64,000 bases of DNA, taken from the NCBI GenBank assembly GCA_022925895.1, contig JAKSYS010000317.1, forward strand, positions 1-64,000, read 5' to 3'. The translations under genes and the position numbers were made by a program. This DNA is from Fragilaria crotonensis (taxonomy: Eukaryota; Bacillariophyta; Fragilariophyceae; Fragilariales; Fragilariaceae). Of this stretch, positions 23,173 through 35,305 are shown piece by piece (position 1 is the stretch's first letter; each line of letters begins with the position of its first letter). Below the pieces are notes generated by a model. That model worked only from the letters and a program-made list of their open reading frames with translations, was not told the DNA's origin and made no database searches.

Positions 23173-24221
23173 CACGTTGGACCACTTTGGATTGTAGTGA
23201 AAATTGCTACTACTACGGTACTTCAGTACAACGGTACCTAGTAGGTGGATCGCAATAACAAGAAATCTCTATTCTTCTTGACTCATGTGCATGCACATAC
23301 TCTTTCACAGTAAGCGTCTGGCCTAGCTATGCTGGTGACAAGAGAGGAAGCTGCTGTCGGCTTCAAGTCGGAGTCCTGCTGCGACGGCCCCAAATTGTTC
23401 GCGTGTTGGAATGTTTTTGATGGACTTGATGGGCGAGCCATACAATGAGAGGGAATCGGATCTTCGTTTTTGGGTGGTGGATGGATGAACATCCGATCAT
23501 CGGGTGTCAGTGCAGTATGCATACGTAACAACTGTATGATGATTTCCCAGGATCAGTATCGTAGATCTACAGTAGTTCATGAACTGTACTGTACCGTGGA
23601 ATTTTCTGTACTGTGCACTCGAGTGCGAGAATATGTCATATTCGTACTGTACATAGATTCACGGGTATTGCTTGTACGTGTACCAGTATGCCATAGAACG
23701 GTACTCTGAGATTCAACCCAGTACGCGGACCCGTTTCTTCAGTAGTGGTACTTCAGTAACGCAGAAGTAAACGTCGTACGTTCGAGGTCGTCGGTCATTG
23801 GTCAACATCGCATCATCAATCGCTCCCCTGCAGGTTGCAGGGGAGTTCTGAGATTTCATTTTGGCATGACGGTACGAGTACTCATCTTGCACTGGAGTAC
23901 TACAGACTCGTAGTCTCTTTCCTAACGGTAGTAATCTTTGTGCGTAGCGTACTCCCAAGTATTTTACGGCAATTTCGACGAGGCGGATTTGATGATCTAT
24001 GCATAAATATATACAACTCGTATGTGATACTCCTACTGTTACACCATTTTCTCCGTTAGCAACTTGCTGCTTGTCCCTCTCTCTCTGTTGTGTGACTTGT
24101 CAACCCTCTCTCTCAACACTGGATGCGACGAGGACAACGCACGGTTGCAGCACAAAAGACGTCAACGTATTATACCAGAGACTGCAATCCAAATCAAGAC
24201 AGTACACATAATAGCAACACT
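23173..24221. other. Divergent intergenic region between Der and the kinase
   Basis: About 1.05 kb holding the promoters of two divergent genes. It contains a perfect short hairpin (23823-23845) and dense GTAC-type motifs (23215-23240, 23560-23700, 23740-23760, 23890-23905). The open frames here look non-coding. In the kinase reading frame, an upstream ATG at 24123 would add 33 residues. Confidence 0.45.
23823..23845. repeat. Perfect 10-bp stem hairpin with 3-base loop
   Basis: CTCCCCTGCA (23823-23832), loop GGT, then TGCAGGGGAG (23836-23845). It is GC-rich in an otherwise AT/GTAC-rich intergenic region, between the divergent Der and kinase genes. Role unknown. Confidence 0.6.
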
Positions 24222-25728
24222 ATGAAAGAACTGGAATTGCATCCCAGCAGCATGTGTATGCCGACTTTGGCGTATACAGGTGAGATCAATAGTTACTACC
24301 GGTACTAATAGTACATGCGCGATCTCATGAGCTTGCATTGCTATATTATATCCTTCTTCTTACAATTCTCAACTCTCTCGACGTTCAGAACTCAAAATTG
24401 GTAGAGTCTTGGGAAAAGGTGGTTTCAGTGTCGTTTCTGAAATCCAGGGTGTGACATTGGATGATGTCTACGATACATCCGATGTTGAAGCCAAACTTCG
24501 TCAGGGATTTGCCGAACAAGTGCAGGATGGTAGTAGTGGTGGCGTGTCACATTCCCAACGCCAATTTGTTGTTAAAATGTTGCGCACCGACTTGCCGGAA
24601 GAAGAGCACACCAAGGGCGTTGTCGACCTTGCCATTGAAGCTGAATTTCTTAAAACTCTCCGACATCCCAACATCATCACCATGAGAGCCCATGCCAATT
24701 CGGATCCACATGAATCGCGTTTCTTTGTCATTTTGGAAAAGTTGGTCATTACTCTGGAAAGGAAAATGAATTTCTGGCGACAGGAAGTGACAGAAAATGT
24801 TGGCGTTTGGTTCCCGTGCTTTGGATACTGTTGTGCCAAACAGCACGTACTACACAGATTGTGGATGGAGCGTCTCATGGTTTCCAGGGATATCAGTATG
24901 GCAATCCGATACCTTCATACCCAAGACATTGTCTATCGGGATTTGGTAAGTGTTGAGATTGCTCGGCTCATCGCAGCGTACTGCGACCCATGAATACCGG
25001 TAGCTGACAAATTATGTGTCATTTCACCCCACGATAATTATATCAGAAACCAGATAATGTTGGCTTTGATGCGGCCGGCGAAGTCAAGATCTTTGACTTT
25101 GGATTGGCCAAGCGATTGGATCCTGACGACAAAACAGACAATGACCTATACACTTTGACAGGAAATACCGGAAGTCTTCGGTACATGGCCCCAGAAGGTG
25201 CGTCGCTACTTGCAAGTTAATGTTTCTTTACTACATGTGTTGTATTTGTTGATCATTCGACTCACCGACACCGCTGGCCATGTCTATTTAGTCGCACTCT
25301 GCGAACCATACGATCAACGCGTGGATGCCTACAGTTTTGGTGTATTGTTTTGGCAAATCTGCTCGCTCACCACTCCGTTTCTGGGGTACAGTACCAAGAT
25401 GCACTCGGAGCGCGTGGTACGCGGTGGCCTTCGTCCAAAACCTGATTCCTCGTGGCCGTTGGCATGGGTCCAGCTTATGAACGAATGCTGGTCTCAAGAC
25501 ATTCACCTGAGACCCGATTTCGAACACGTGGTGAATGTCCTGGACGAAGAAGTGACAGATTTGTTGCGGGCCGAGGGTGTAGTGCCCACGCGAGCGAACG
25601 AAATCAAAGCCAAGAAGCGGAAGCAGCAGCGTCGTGCGACCGACGCGCTGCGTCTCGATGTGGATACTCGGTTGTCGACCGCCGTGGATGGGCCCGGAGT
25701 GAGAAAGCACAATGTGAACATTATTTAG
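24222..25728 (+). CDS. Serine/threonine (or TKL-like) protein kinase
   Basis: 400 residues from exons 24222-24279, 24389-24945, 25047-25197 and 25292-25728; introns of 109, 101 and 94 bp, all GT-AG. The kinase domain fills almost the whole protein: glycine loop GRVLGKGGFSVVSE, ATP lysine in FVVKML, helix C Glu in IEAEFLKTLRHPNI, catalytic loop YRDLKPDN (Tyr in place of His of HRD), DFGLAK, and MAPE, followed by YDQRVDAYSFGVLFWQI. Catalytic Lys, Asp and DFG are present, so it should be active. There is an insertion between the glycine loop and the ATP lysine. The RPDFEHVV segment near the end fits a tyrosine-kinase-like fold. The tail is basic. No signal, membrane segment or extra domain. Substrate unknown. 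Start at 24222; a Met at 24123 in frame is an alternative. Confidence 0.88.
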
Positions 25729-27112
25729 AACGGCTTCCTCCGTGAATGATAAATGTCAACATACAAGGTTGGACAATGCATGACGACCAGAGCAGCAATT
25801 TGAGATACGAAACAAAACAAATTTATTTAACAATTCTACGATACAAGCACAACAAGTTTCAATTGAATAATGCTTCGAGTCCTCCTGGTACGTGTACCTT
25901 TCATAGAGAAGGCGACGGCCTAGTATACTGATTCCATTCTGATGCTTCAAGAACCTCGTTGAATCAGAGGAATGATCATACAATATTTAACATTCTGATT
26001 CTAAACATACACAAGCACTCCTACTTATATCTGCGACGAGCCGCGCACTCTAGTCCAAATCTTCTTCCTGGACAAAAACTGGACATTGCGAATGTTGCAT
26101 TGAATTGGAAGAAACTGAAGGGCACATTTTGCATCAACATGACCGAGCTAACTAAGTGCCTTATCACTCAACTTCTGACAGGCGTGCCAAGATTCAACAA
26201 TGCATGTCCCAATCTTGTATCTCATCGCATGAACATGGCAGCCCAGCCTTAATTCGTGCGTTACGCCACGCGCCAATATCATCTCTGCAGTGTGAGATCG
26301 AGAGAATGAAATCCTTCCTTTTAACAAGACCGCATGCATTCCTAAGCTGACGTCACCAGAGAAATGTTTTCTTTCGTGTGACTGGGATACATATATATGC
26401 GACTAGTGGGTACCTCACATTTGATCGGAGTGTCTACTACAGGAAACTGGACGTACAGTACCCCCAACCTGGTCGTACTCCGTACCACTACTTTTACTGT
26501 TACTGTTTACTTTCAGTACTCAACCCTGGCGAAGCTCCGTAGTGAAAAAATTCAGACAGTATTCATTTGATCCAGTACCCCAGAGTGGTCATACTCCGTA
26601 ACAGACGGACGCACGCACGCACACACGCACACAATTAATTTATAATATAGTAGGATATGGAAATGTTAGCTGCGACGACATCTATCGCAATACATATTGT
26701 CCACTGTTTGGATTTTGGATTATCGGCTGTGGAATGTGTGTATGGCAGGTTGTCGGGCCGGCGCGGTGGCCTTGATACTTTCCAAAACTGTCCAACATGG
26801 TGTCCAACCTATCTATCGTCAGAATAGAGGAACAAAAGGAACATGGGTTCAAGTTGCATGTATGCATATGATCATCCAAGATCCCAGGATTATGTCAGGT
26901 ATCACCATTGATCTTTCACAGCAGGAGGTTGCGTCCAAGGATTGTAATCTTTGCGCATGTTCACGAATCTTGCGAATCTCGGATTCCACGGAACACACAG
27001 CGTTTCGGCAACAATCGCAAAAATGTACTCCAGTAGACTACTCCATCATCACAATTTACAAGGGGACAAACCATAATTCCCACGATTCCTTAATCCAGGT
27101 CCATTTTCAAAA
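25729..27112. other. Intergenic region
   Basis: About 1.4 kb with no supported gene. Features seen are a short (ACGC/CACA) microsatellite near 26605-26635 and GTAC/AGTACC words near 26410-26600. A plus-strand open frame at 26697-27116 has a composition unlike the neighbouring proteins and no motif. Confidence 0.45.
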
Positions 27113-27934
27113 ATGACTATGACCTTCATAGGAACGATTTCTTTCCTTGCCACATTCCTTGCAGTTGCGAATGGCCAAGGGTGCTCTGTTTGCGGAGATG
27201 GCAAGAGGGTTACAGCACCTGATGAAATCTTTGCATTTCCAGGTTTTACACCGATCGCTTGTGGAGCTTTGGAAGCGGTTGGCCTGGGTGGTGGTATTCC
27301 TTTGGACCAATGTCAAAGCCTTCCAAGTTTTATTACTGTCTGTGCTTGCGCAGATAGTGGACCTTCTCCAACAGGTGCTCCCATGGGGACCCGACGACCG
27401 ACTCTTAAGCCCACTACCCGAGGGCCAACTCGCAAGCCAACCGGACGACCTACGATTAAGCCCATTACCCGAGCTCCTACTCGCAAGCCGACCCAACGAC
27501 CAACATTGAAGCCCACTGCCCGAAATCCTACGCGCATGCCAACCCGACGACCGACTTTAAAGCCCACGGTCCGAAGTCCTACTCGAACGCCAACGCGACG
27601 ACCTACTCTAAAGCCCACTGTCCTAGGTCCTACTCGCATGCCGACCCGTCGACATACCATAAGACCCACTGCCCCCCGAAGTCCTACTCGTCAGCCAACG
27701 CGACGACCTACCATACGACCCACTGCCCGAAGTCCTACTCGTCAGCCAACGCGACGACCTACTCTAAAGCCCACTGTCCGAGGTCCTACTCGCATGCCGA
27801 CCCGTCGACCTACCATAAGACCCACTGCCCGAAGTCAAACTCGTCAGCCAACCAGACGACCTACCATACGACCCACTGCCCGAGGACCTACTCGCCAGCC
27901 AACCAGACGACCTACCATAAAAACCGCTCGCTGA
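27113..27934 (+). CDS. Secreted Cys-rich protein with PT-rich tandem repeats (probable cell-surface or wall protein)
   Basis: 273 residues, one exon. Residues 1-22 form a signal peptide (FIGTISFLATFLAVANG). A Cys-rich domain follows (about 24-82): CSVCGDGKRV, PIACGALEAVGL and VCAC mark the spaced cysteines. I recognise this domain only from diatom secreted proteins. Residues about 95-270 are ten copies of a 17-residue unit based on RRPTxxPTxRxPTRxPT, very basic and Pro/Thr-rich, so likely O-glycosylated and extended. The protein ends in the repeat without a membrane anchor. Such PT-repeat proteins are thought to serve adhesion or wall roles; this is inference. The opposite strand also has a long open frame through the repeats, an artefact of repeat composition. 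Confidence 0.75.
   Translation: MTMTFIGTISFLATFLAVANGQGCSVCGDGKRVTAPDEIFAFPGFTPIACGALEAVGLGGGIPLDQCQSLPSFITVCACADSGPSPTGAPMGTRRPTLKPTTRGPTRKPTGRPTIKPITRAPTRKPTQRPTLKPTARNPTRMPTRRPTLKPTVRSPTRTPTRRPTLKPTVLGPTRMPTRRHTIRPTAPRSPTRQPTRRPTIRPTARSPTRQPTRRPTLKPTVRGPTRMPTRRPTIRPTARSQTRQPTRRPTIRPTARGPTRQPTRRPTIKTAR
27394..27930 (+). repeat. Tandem 51-bp coding repeats
   Basis: About ten and a half units of 51 bp encode the PT-rich tail of the secreted protein at 27113-27934. Later units are closer to each other (RPTIRPTARSPTRQPTR) than the first ones, suggesting recent amplification at the 3' end. One unit has a one-codon insertion (TAPRSPT). Confidence 0.8.
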
Positions 27935-28588
27935 GGTGGCTCAACTAATGAGATTTTCTTCCACACGTGAGCCTCCTAGAGCAGTCATACTGGTGCCAAT
28001 CGCAATCGTTGACAATAACAGTCAAGTTGTCCATGAGACTGTTCAACAATCAAACAATCGGGTGAATCCTAGTATCGAACAATCATCACCGTTGATATGT
28101 AGTACCAGGTACCACGTTATCCTATAAGGGTTCCTAACGTAACGTTTCTTGCTTTCACAAGCAATTCCTTCGGTGCTCGTGTCGCATGTGTGACAGACGC
28201 ACTGCAGTCGGCACCTAGGCCGCCTCCCTTGTCTGTTGCAGCACCATTTCCTGGTGGTAATTGCACACACTCTCTACCCCGTGAGAATGGAGTCAGTGAT
28301 GCAACACGGCATCTGAGTAAGTATCAATAAGATGCTCCACCATGTGCTCATCAAACGGTTGTCAAATCATACACCAGGCTAGACACTGTAACTATGCTCC
28401 TGTCAAGGATTGCAATGCCATTTGCATTGTCATCACCTCACAACTGAGATGCTGCAGTGACTGTGAAGATCTTGGTGGCTTCTTTCCAACAAAATTCGTC
28501 TCCGTCGCTTCTCACCTTCCATGTCACAAATACTGAGGGTACTTAGATTAGTAGCTACTAGGCCCCTTTTCTTCCATCGAACCCATTT

Positions 28589-28801
28589 CTTGGGTATGGC
28601 ACTCCTGGGTCAAGAAGACTGAGATTTGGTGGGTATCGTCTGCAAAGAAGTTAATATAGTCATGGCAATTTCTTGGTTCATGAGGCACATGCACCAGTGT
28701 TTCATGGGAATGGCTCTCCTGGTTCAAGAAGACTGAGATTTGGTGGGTGTCTGCAAGAAATTAAAAGCAATAGTCATGGCAATTTCATTGTTGATGAGGC
28801 A
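28589..28801. repeat. Imperfect direct duplication, about 100 bp
   Basis: 28589-28688 and 28702-28801 share long blocks, such as CAAGAAGACTGAGATTTGGT and TAGTCATGGCAATTTC, with scattered differences. No coding content is seen. Confidence 0.65.
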
Positions 28802-29618
28802 TACGCAGTTTTTCTTTCACATTGCCCCATCTCAAGGCAGGATGCTCAACAGCACCATCAAGATGCATCTGGTGTTCAGGGGTGCATATGGTGAAGCTGC
28901 ACACATTTTCCATAGCAAAAGAAACAGCAAAACTCAATTATGTCCAAAGACCTTCACACTTCAAAACTCGTCTTTATATGCTGAAAACCTTGCAAACCAC
29001 AGGGGACATGGAATGATCAGTTCCACAAGTGTAGGCAGAGGAAAGTTGTACTGAATCTGTTATGGCAATGGCGTTTCATGAGATATCAATGCTGGAAGTC
29101 TTCATGTTGGCCACACCTTCAGGAAGGTGAGCTGTTCTTGAATCATGGGTCAAGGTCAAAGGTCAGGTTGTTACCAACCACCGTTCGACACACTGTCTAC
29201 CGCACCTTCTAGGGGCATGTGGGCCCATATCCTCTGTTCTACTTTGAAATTAAAGGATTATAAGAAGATCTACCATGTAATTTGTGAACAACAACTGACA
29301 GTGTAACATCCTGCTGCTGGTAAGTGCTTTAGGTTACTAGCTAGTACTATGTAAAACCAAGAGGAGGAGGATGCCTTATGGATGAGGAGTCTCCATTTGG
29401 ATCAAAGATCATGTAGCAGAAAATGCGAAAGCAGCACAGTCCAGATACCCAGGTCCTCTGGTGATGGAATGACAAAAGCCAAATGTATCAACAGTTTTAC
29501 CTTAAGGCTGCACTACTTGATAAAGTATGCGGCGGACACCATCACAATCTGGACACAACAAAGTTGGCAATGCAAATAAGTATTATTCACAAGACAACTC
29601 AACAATATAGCACCAACA

Positions 29619-30240
29619 AACTGTTCTACCTCCGTTTCGACATGCTTGAAGTTTGAAAATGTTTTCAAGGCAGGAGGAACTTTGCTTATCAGTTGGCACT
29701 ATGAATTTGTTTCAAATTGGAAGCCTCGCAATTCATGAAGTACTCTGTCATTACTATTTGTGTGATCTCAGGAAAGAATTACCAGCATGGCACAATCTTT
29801 GCTCCACTGTTTGGGGCTGGACATGGCTGGGACTGGTGCATCTCCTTCAGTTTGGCAAACACTTGAGGTGATTCTACTTCAGAGGATCTTGGACCTGATT
29901 ATTCCTGATCGAATGGCATTCCAATCTCCAACTGTTCTACCTCCGTTTCGACATGCTTGAAGTTTGAAAATGTTTTCAAGGCAGGAGGAACTTTGCTTAT
30001 CAGTTGGCACTATGAATTTGTTTCAAATTGGAAGCCTCGCAATTCATGAAGTACTCTGTCATTACTATTTGTGTGATCTCAGGAAAGAATTACCAGCATG
30101 GCACAATCTTTGCTCCACTGTTTGGGGCTGGACATGGCTGGGACTGGTGCATCTCCTTCAGTTTGGCAAACACTTGAGGTGATTCTACTTCAGAGGATCT
30201 TGGACCTGATTATTCCTGATCGAATGGCATTCCAATCTCC
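29619..30240. repeat. Perfect 311-bp tandem duplication
   Basis: 29619-29929 is repeated head to tail at 29930-30240. As far as I can compare by eye the copies are identical; both contain the same 72-codon open frame (29653 and 29964). That frame has no family features, so the repeat is probably non-coding. Identity means either a very recent duplication or an assembly artefact. Confidence 0.85.
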
Positions 30241-33200
30241 ACCTGGCAAAGTAACTCAATGTCACCTTGTTTAGTATGCTTTTGTTGGCTTGTTTACATC
30301 AAACTTGGATTTGCCGGTCGAGAGACGAAGATCAAACTTGGGAGTATATCCTTCTCTTATTGGGCGGCATGCTCAACATCCAGCTGTTAGTAAGGTACGT
30401 CATGTACATGTTGTCCTAAACTTTGACAATTTTGGTGCTGATGATCCCCTTTACATTTGAAACAATATGACTGGACAACCATTAATTGGACTAAATTGGA
30501 AGAGTCCACTCGGAATTGGCAATTTCTCAGATCATTTATCATTAATTTGGCGCAACGAGGTACAGTCTGGCGGCCATGGCAACTGACAAAAGAAGCTCTG
30601 GCTACAGTACAATCTTGGAACATTCATACCATCCTTCAACACATGCTGCAAAGTACTGACTCGTCATCTATCTTGATTGTTTTGACAGTACATGATGACC
30701 AAAGTCATGGACTTTAATGGATACTGCTGCCCGGCCATCATGTCAACAAACTCCTTTGGCTGAGCAAGAATGACACCTATGAAAAGCAACAATGTACCTC
30801 ATATTCCTTCCTTTGCTATGTTTCTTACTGGCAAGAAATTCCAATTGAACTCTACTAAAGCAAAATGTTTGTCACCTGCCAGCCATGTACACCACAGCGG
30901 CGTCTACTTTCAGATTGTGTACGCCACATAGTAGTTACCAACCTTCACGTACGGAGGGCATTCCGCCGCAGTCAAAAGATATTGCATCCGATGGAGGTCA
31001 AGACAATTCTTTTACGGTGCGCCTGACAATCATTACTGAAGTTGATTACAGCCATTTCTTGTCTAAGGGGGTTTGACGAGACATTGATGCAAGTTGTGTT
31101 GGTTCACGGATGGTAAAGAAGCAGCCATCTCAAGGATTAGCTACCAGATATTCTTGAAGGGCAAGAAACCAATCTCGTCTCATGCCCAGCGACACCAATC
31201 TTTGTGCCTGCTTATATGGCACTTCTTTCTCGGTAAAAGGTCATGATCAAGATTCTCTTCGCCCAACTCAATATTGCCATCATGGTTAGAGAATAAAGGA
31301 AGCCCAGCAGCAAAACAGTGGATCATGTTGCAAGTCAGCAAGTGTCTAGTATCTCTGTCAACATTAAATGATTGAACAGTTATTTCATTGAATGCTCCAA
31401 GGAGTGCAGTATAATCGAGTACCATCTCCATCTATTTACCCAAGAAGGCAGAGATGGGACAACATGACTTGGAATGAAGTTGACTATGTGTCTTTGGCCG
31501 ACACTATGGGAATTTCAATATCATATGAAATTCAACTTGCTTCATCGGTCCCAACTGTCTTGCTGCTTCTGCCACGCCTGTTATTCGGCTGGCATGATTT
31601 CTGGGCCTTCCCAGGTCGATTTTAAGCGAGAGCCACGAGGATAATGCGGCGATCCCACCATTAAGACCTCATCCATCTCGTTATCAGGAACTTCAACGGT
31701 TGCTCCAAATGTCAATAGCCACCGGCGCACCAACTATTCCACTGCTGATTCTTCAGTGCTATTCAAAGAGAATGGTGTATTATCCCATCCAGAGCGATAG
31801 CTATGACGTTGCAATTGCTGTTGGTGCAATGGTTGTCTAGGGCTTTCATGGAGCGGAATTCTCCCTCAGGAGCGATATGATGTCATTTCTACTCCCTTCT
31901 CAGTCGCTTAATAGAAAGAAATAAGAACTTCACTTGGATCCAGCATTATTGGCAACTGCTCCTCCTCCTGATGTTATGCATTCTATCACTTCAGCCACTA
32001 TTTGAACCGTACTAGTATGATATGGTCCTGCCCCAATATTGTTTGCTACCAGCTGCTCTGTCAGTGCCTTTAAAAAGCACTTCAGTCTCCTCATTTTTGC
32101 TGGTGCTCAAAATGCTTGGATTCCATTCCGAATGAGCTCGACATCACATTTAAGAATGCATTTGTTTTTCCTATTGGCATCATCTTCAAATCACATTCAC
32201 AATTCAATTCACCCACCCATCATTGTCATCAACATGAAATGCACTTGCCTAGTAGAAATAGACTAGTGATAAACATGTGAGAAAAACCCAAAGATTGTTT
32301 AATGAGCTACCACCACCCTTGCAGACAAGAAGAATTGAATCACATGATTTAACAATACCCTTCTTTTGCAAGTACTGGCATTTTAGAAACTGGTGAGAAA
32401 AGTTTAAGTTTATACATACTACTAAGTAGAAAACAGCGGCACTCAACAGAATACATTACAGAGATAGATGCATCATACCCTGCTGGTGATTCATTTGTAC
32501 GCTTGCAAATGCTGTGGTTAACATGGTGAGCAGCAGCCTTTTGAGATGCCCCTTGGATTACTATGTTGCACAATGGTCGATTTGAGTTTGTTAGCAACGA
32601 ATTGCAATTCAACCTATTGTGCAAAGCAAGCAATTACAACCACGTAACCGCATTCTTTGACAGCAGGGGGATAATACCTTGTAAGACCTAGTACAATCTA
32701 TTGGTGAATGTCATCTTGGCATACTGCCAGAATGAAGTCCATTGTGCCTCAAGCACTGCTGATGGATATTTGTACCAACCAGTTGGAGATTGGTTAGTAT
32801 GATGAACCGCTTTTTACTAGAGACAAAATCACTTCTTTGTTGGCTACTTTGAAGATCATCAGACCTTGTTTGTCCAATCAGAAGCGGATATCTAACTTAT
32901 CATGCATCAAAACATGTTGCGTACAGAGAGACAGGATAGGTCCTACACCAGCAGCAGCAGAGACTTTGTCCTCGGGTTCAACCAGTCAAAACCATCCCAA
33001 GGATTGTTCCAAATGAACTCCTATTGTTAGCATGTTCTTCTCCTTTCTTAGGTTTCTCATTAGATTGTCGTGCAAATTGTCTTTCAAAGCTGACAGATGT
33101 TTGAAACTATTGGAACATTTTGGCACCACTGCTGGCTGGCTGAGGAGGGAGGAAGCAACTCAGTGCTGCAGTATTTTATGTGCGGGATGTGCTTGTGACT

Positions 33201-35305
33201 GAATGAGACTTCTTGTAGTTTAAAATATCATGCATGCTCTCTCTGAAAACTTCTGGTTATCATGGCTTTGAAGTTTGTACAAGGAAAGGCTTAGATGCTG
33301 CGCATTGAGATTCTTATGTGAGCCTGGTGTTCGTCATTCTTTTTAGCTTGTGCAGGAAGAAGAACAAAATGATGTCTTAGGTGCAGATGATTAGGCAAGT
33401 GAATGCTGCATGCTAGTGGCAACATGCTGTGAAGGCCTATCCGTTTGTTATGATGTCACCTAATGTTGGAGCCTTCTTTGTGATGATTCCTGAAGTAAGT
33501 ATAACCGCCAAAGATATTTTGGATTGAGTGGGGTTGTTAGGGGTTACAACACTGGTTGGAGTAATACACAGGAATGCTTCACTGCTGGCTGGAGTAAATC
33601 ATTGGCATGATAATTGATGATTGTAATTGCACTCATGAAACAGCACTGAATGAAATCATCGCAAGATATGCACAATTTCCCCACCTGACCCAAAAAGGCT
33701 TCAGCTGCAACTTGATAAAAGTGAAACAGAGGAGAACAGAAGAGCCCAGCAGCATGTCGGATCACCAGTAAAAATCAAGTTCACACCATCCTCATTTGAG
33801 GATGAGCTCGTGCTGAGTGGATTTGATACGTCACCTCTGTCAAGAAAGTTGTGGCAAGTGGCTATTGAGTTATTGCTTTCTGAGTTAATGTCAGATATCT
33901 CAATTATTTTCACCAATCTTGTGGGACAATCACTCTACTAGCTAGTAAAGGAGTGCTGAATTACAGTTGTAGGTAGTACTGAATACGATGTTCACATGCA
34001 CTGGAGCAGATGATACTGTGAACTGTGAACTACAACCTGAGTACTGTACCTGGTCCTACATCAGCCATACTTAATACTATAAGCACTACTTGTACTATGT
34101 ACTGTACCTGGTATTCGAGTTCCTCGAGTCGTACTGGTAGTTTTCCAAGTTCTCGCGGTACATGTACCAGGTAATCCCGTTAAAACAAAGGGATGCGAAT
34201 CTCTTGGAAGTTCCAAGTGTTCCAGTACTAGCTAGTACCTGGTATTCCAGTACTGTACTTGGATGAGCGGTGATGACAAGCCGACTCACAACAACAACAG
34301 AAGGTCTCATTCGAATCTCGTTCTCATTGCACGCTGTAAAGCTTCTCAATTCATTTGATCGTCGATAGCATATACATATCCTCTCGCATGTATCGTTGGT
34401 AAGTCCTTCTTCACGATGACGGCGGATGGGATCAAAATATCGTTACACCACGGCGGTTTCGTCAAGGACGAAAACACATGTTGATCATGATCGCCAGTCG
34501 TTCTCGTTTCGGGTCTCTCGGACGTGTGTTTATGTTGGATTCTACTTAGGACGAATGCGTTCTATATGACGTCTGAAATGAATACGTCGTCGTCCCGCTG
34601 TTTCAGATGCGAATCTCTGGTACAAGTTCATCGTACAGCATGTCGTACACGTAGGGTGCGCAGCACTGGAATACCGCTCAAGTGAAAGCGATAATTCCTG
34701 TAATGCTGTTTACGAGGTGGTGAGCGCGGAAGTCGACTACAAGTACCAGTACGATAAGGTACATGACTTTATGACTTTCGCCACCTGTTCTCGATTATCG
34801 CGAGAGGATGCAGGGTTTATTTGATTCCGTCACTTTGCTGACGTTTCCTGTCGTCGATGTTTGCGAACTGAGTAGGCATCCCAACAACACTCTTCGTCGT
34901 TGATCCTCGAACCTTGGCTTATTACTGATACGATATCTGATACATATCATATCTCTTTAGGGTCTTGGCCTCCTTGAGTCCTGAGCAATTGCTTTGTGCT
35001 TTCTGGTATGTTTGAACATGAAGCGCCAAACTTGTTGGGAGCGGGATCGTTCTCGAGCGAAGAGCGACTGTTGCTTGTTGCGTTGACTACTGGTGCACAT
35101 TTTGCATTGTGTATCGTGCTTATCCTCACCTTTGTTTCCATTCTCACGCTTGTCTCGCCTCGCATTGTACGCATTTATACCTGAAGAATCTTGACTAGTC
35201 GTTCCAACTGATTCCGATTCGTTATTCAGCTTTCATCCGTTATCGGCAGTCAGTATCAGACAATAGTCACTAAGCTTCTGAAATCAATTTCGTTTGAAAG
35301 GGAAT

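Larger units (their letters stand above)
27935..35305. other. Gene-poor 7.4-kb region
   Basis: No open frame here has recognisable domains or good gene structure, and the longest (about 70-105 residues) look like chance. The region holds an imperfect 100-bp duplication (28589-28801), a perfect 311-bp tandem duplication (29619-30240) and, from about 33940, dense GTAC palindromic words leading to the promoter of the gene at 35306. The composition of 28.5-33.9 kb differs from the flanking coding parts (few GTAC words, many TTTG/CAAG runs), so an old decayed insertion or a non-coding transcript is possible, but no element family could be named. Confidence 0.4.

Noticed and set aside
26697-27116. 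139-residue plus-strand ORF before the secreted protein
   Set aside because: No domain, overlaps the next gene's start by a few bases, and composition looks random.
27313-27669. Minus-strand ORF through the PT-repeat gene
   Set aside because: Its regular Arg/Val/Gly pattern is simply the reverse complement of the repeats; the plus-strand ORF has a signal peptide and Cys domain.
31180-31431. 83-residue minus-strand ORF with charged C-terminus
   Set aside because: Some protein-like wording, but no family match and no neighbours; kept as non-coding.
27935-34000. LTR retrotransposon or other large element in the gene-poor region
   Set aside because: No integrase, protease, RT or capsid motif and no long terminal repeats were seen, so no element is called.
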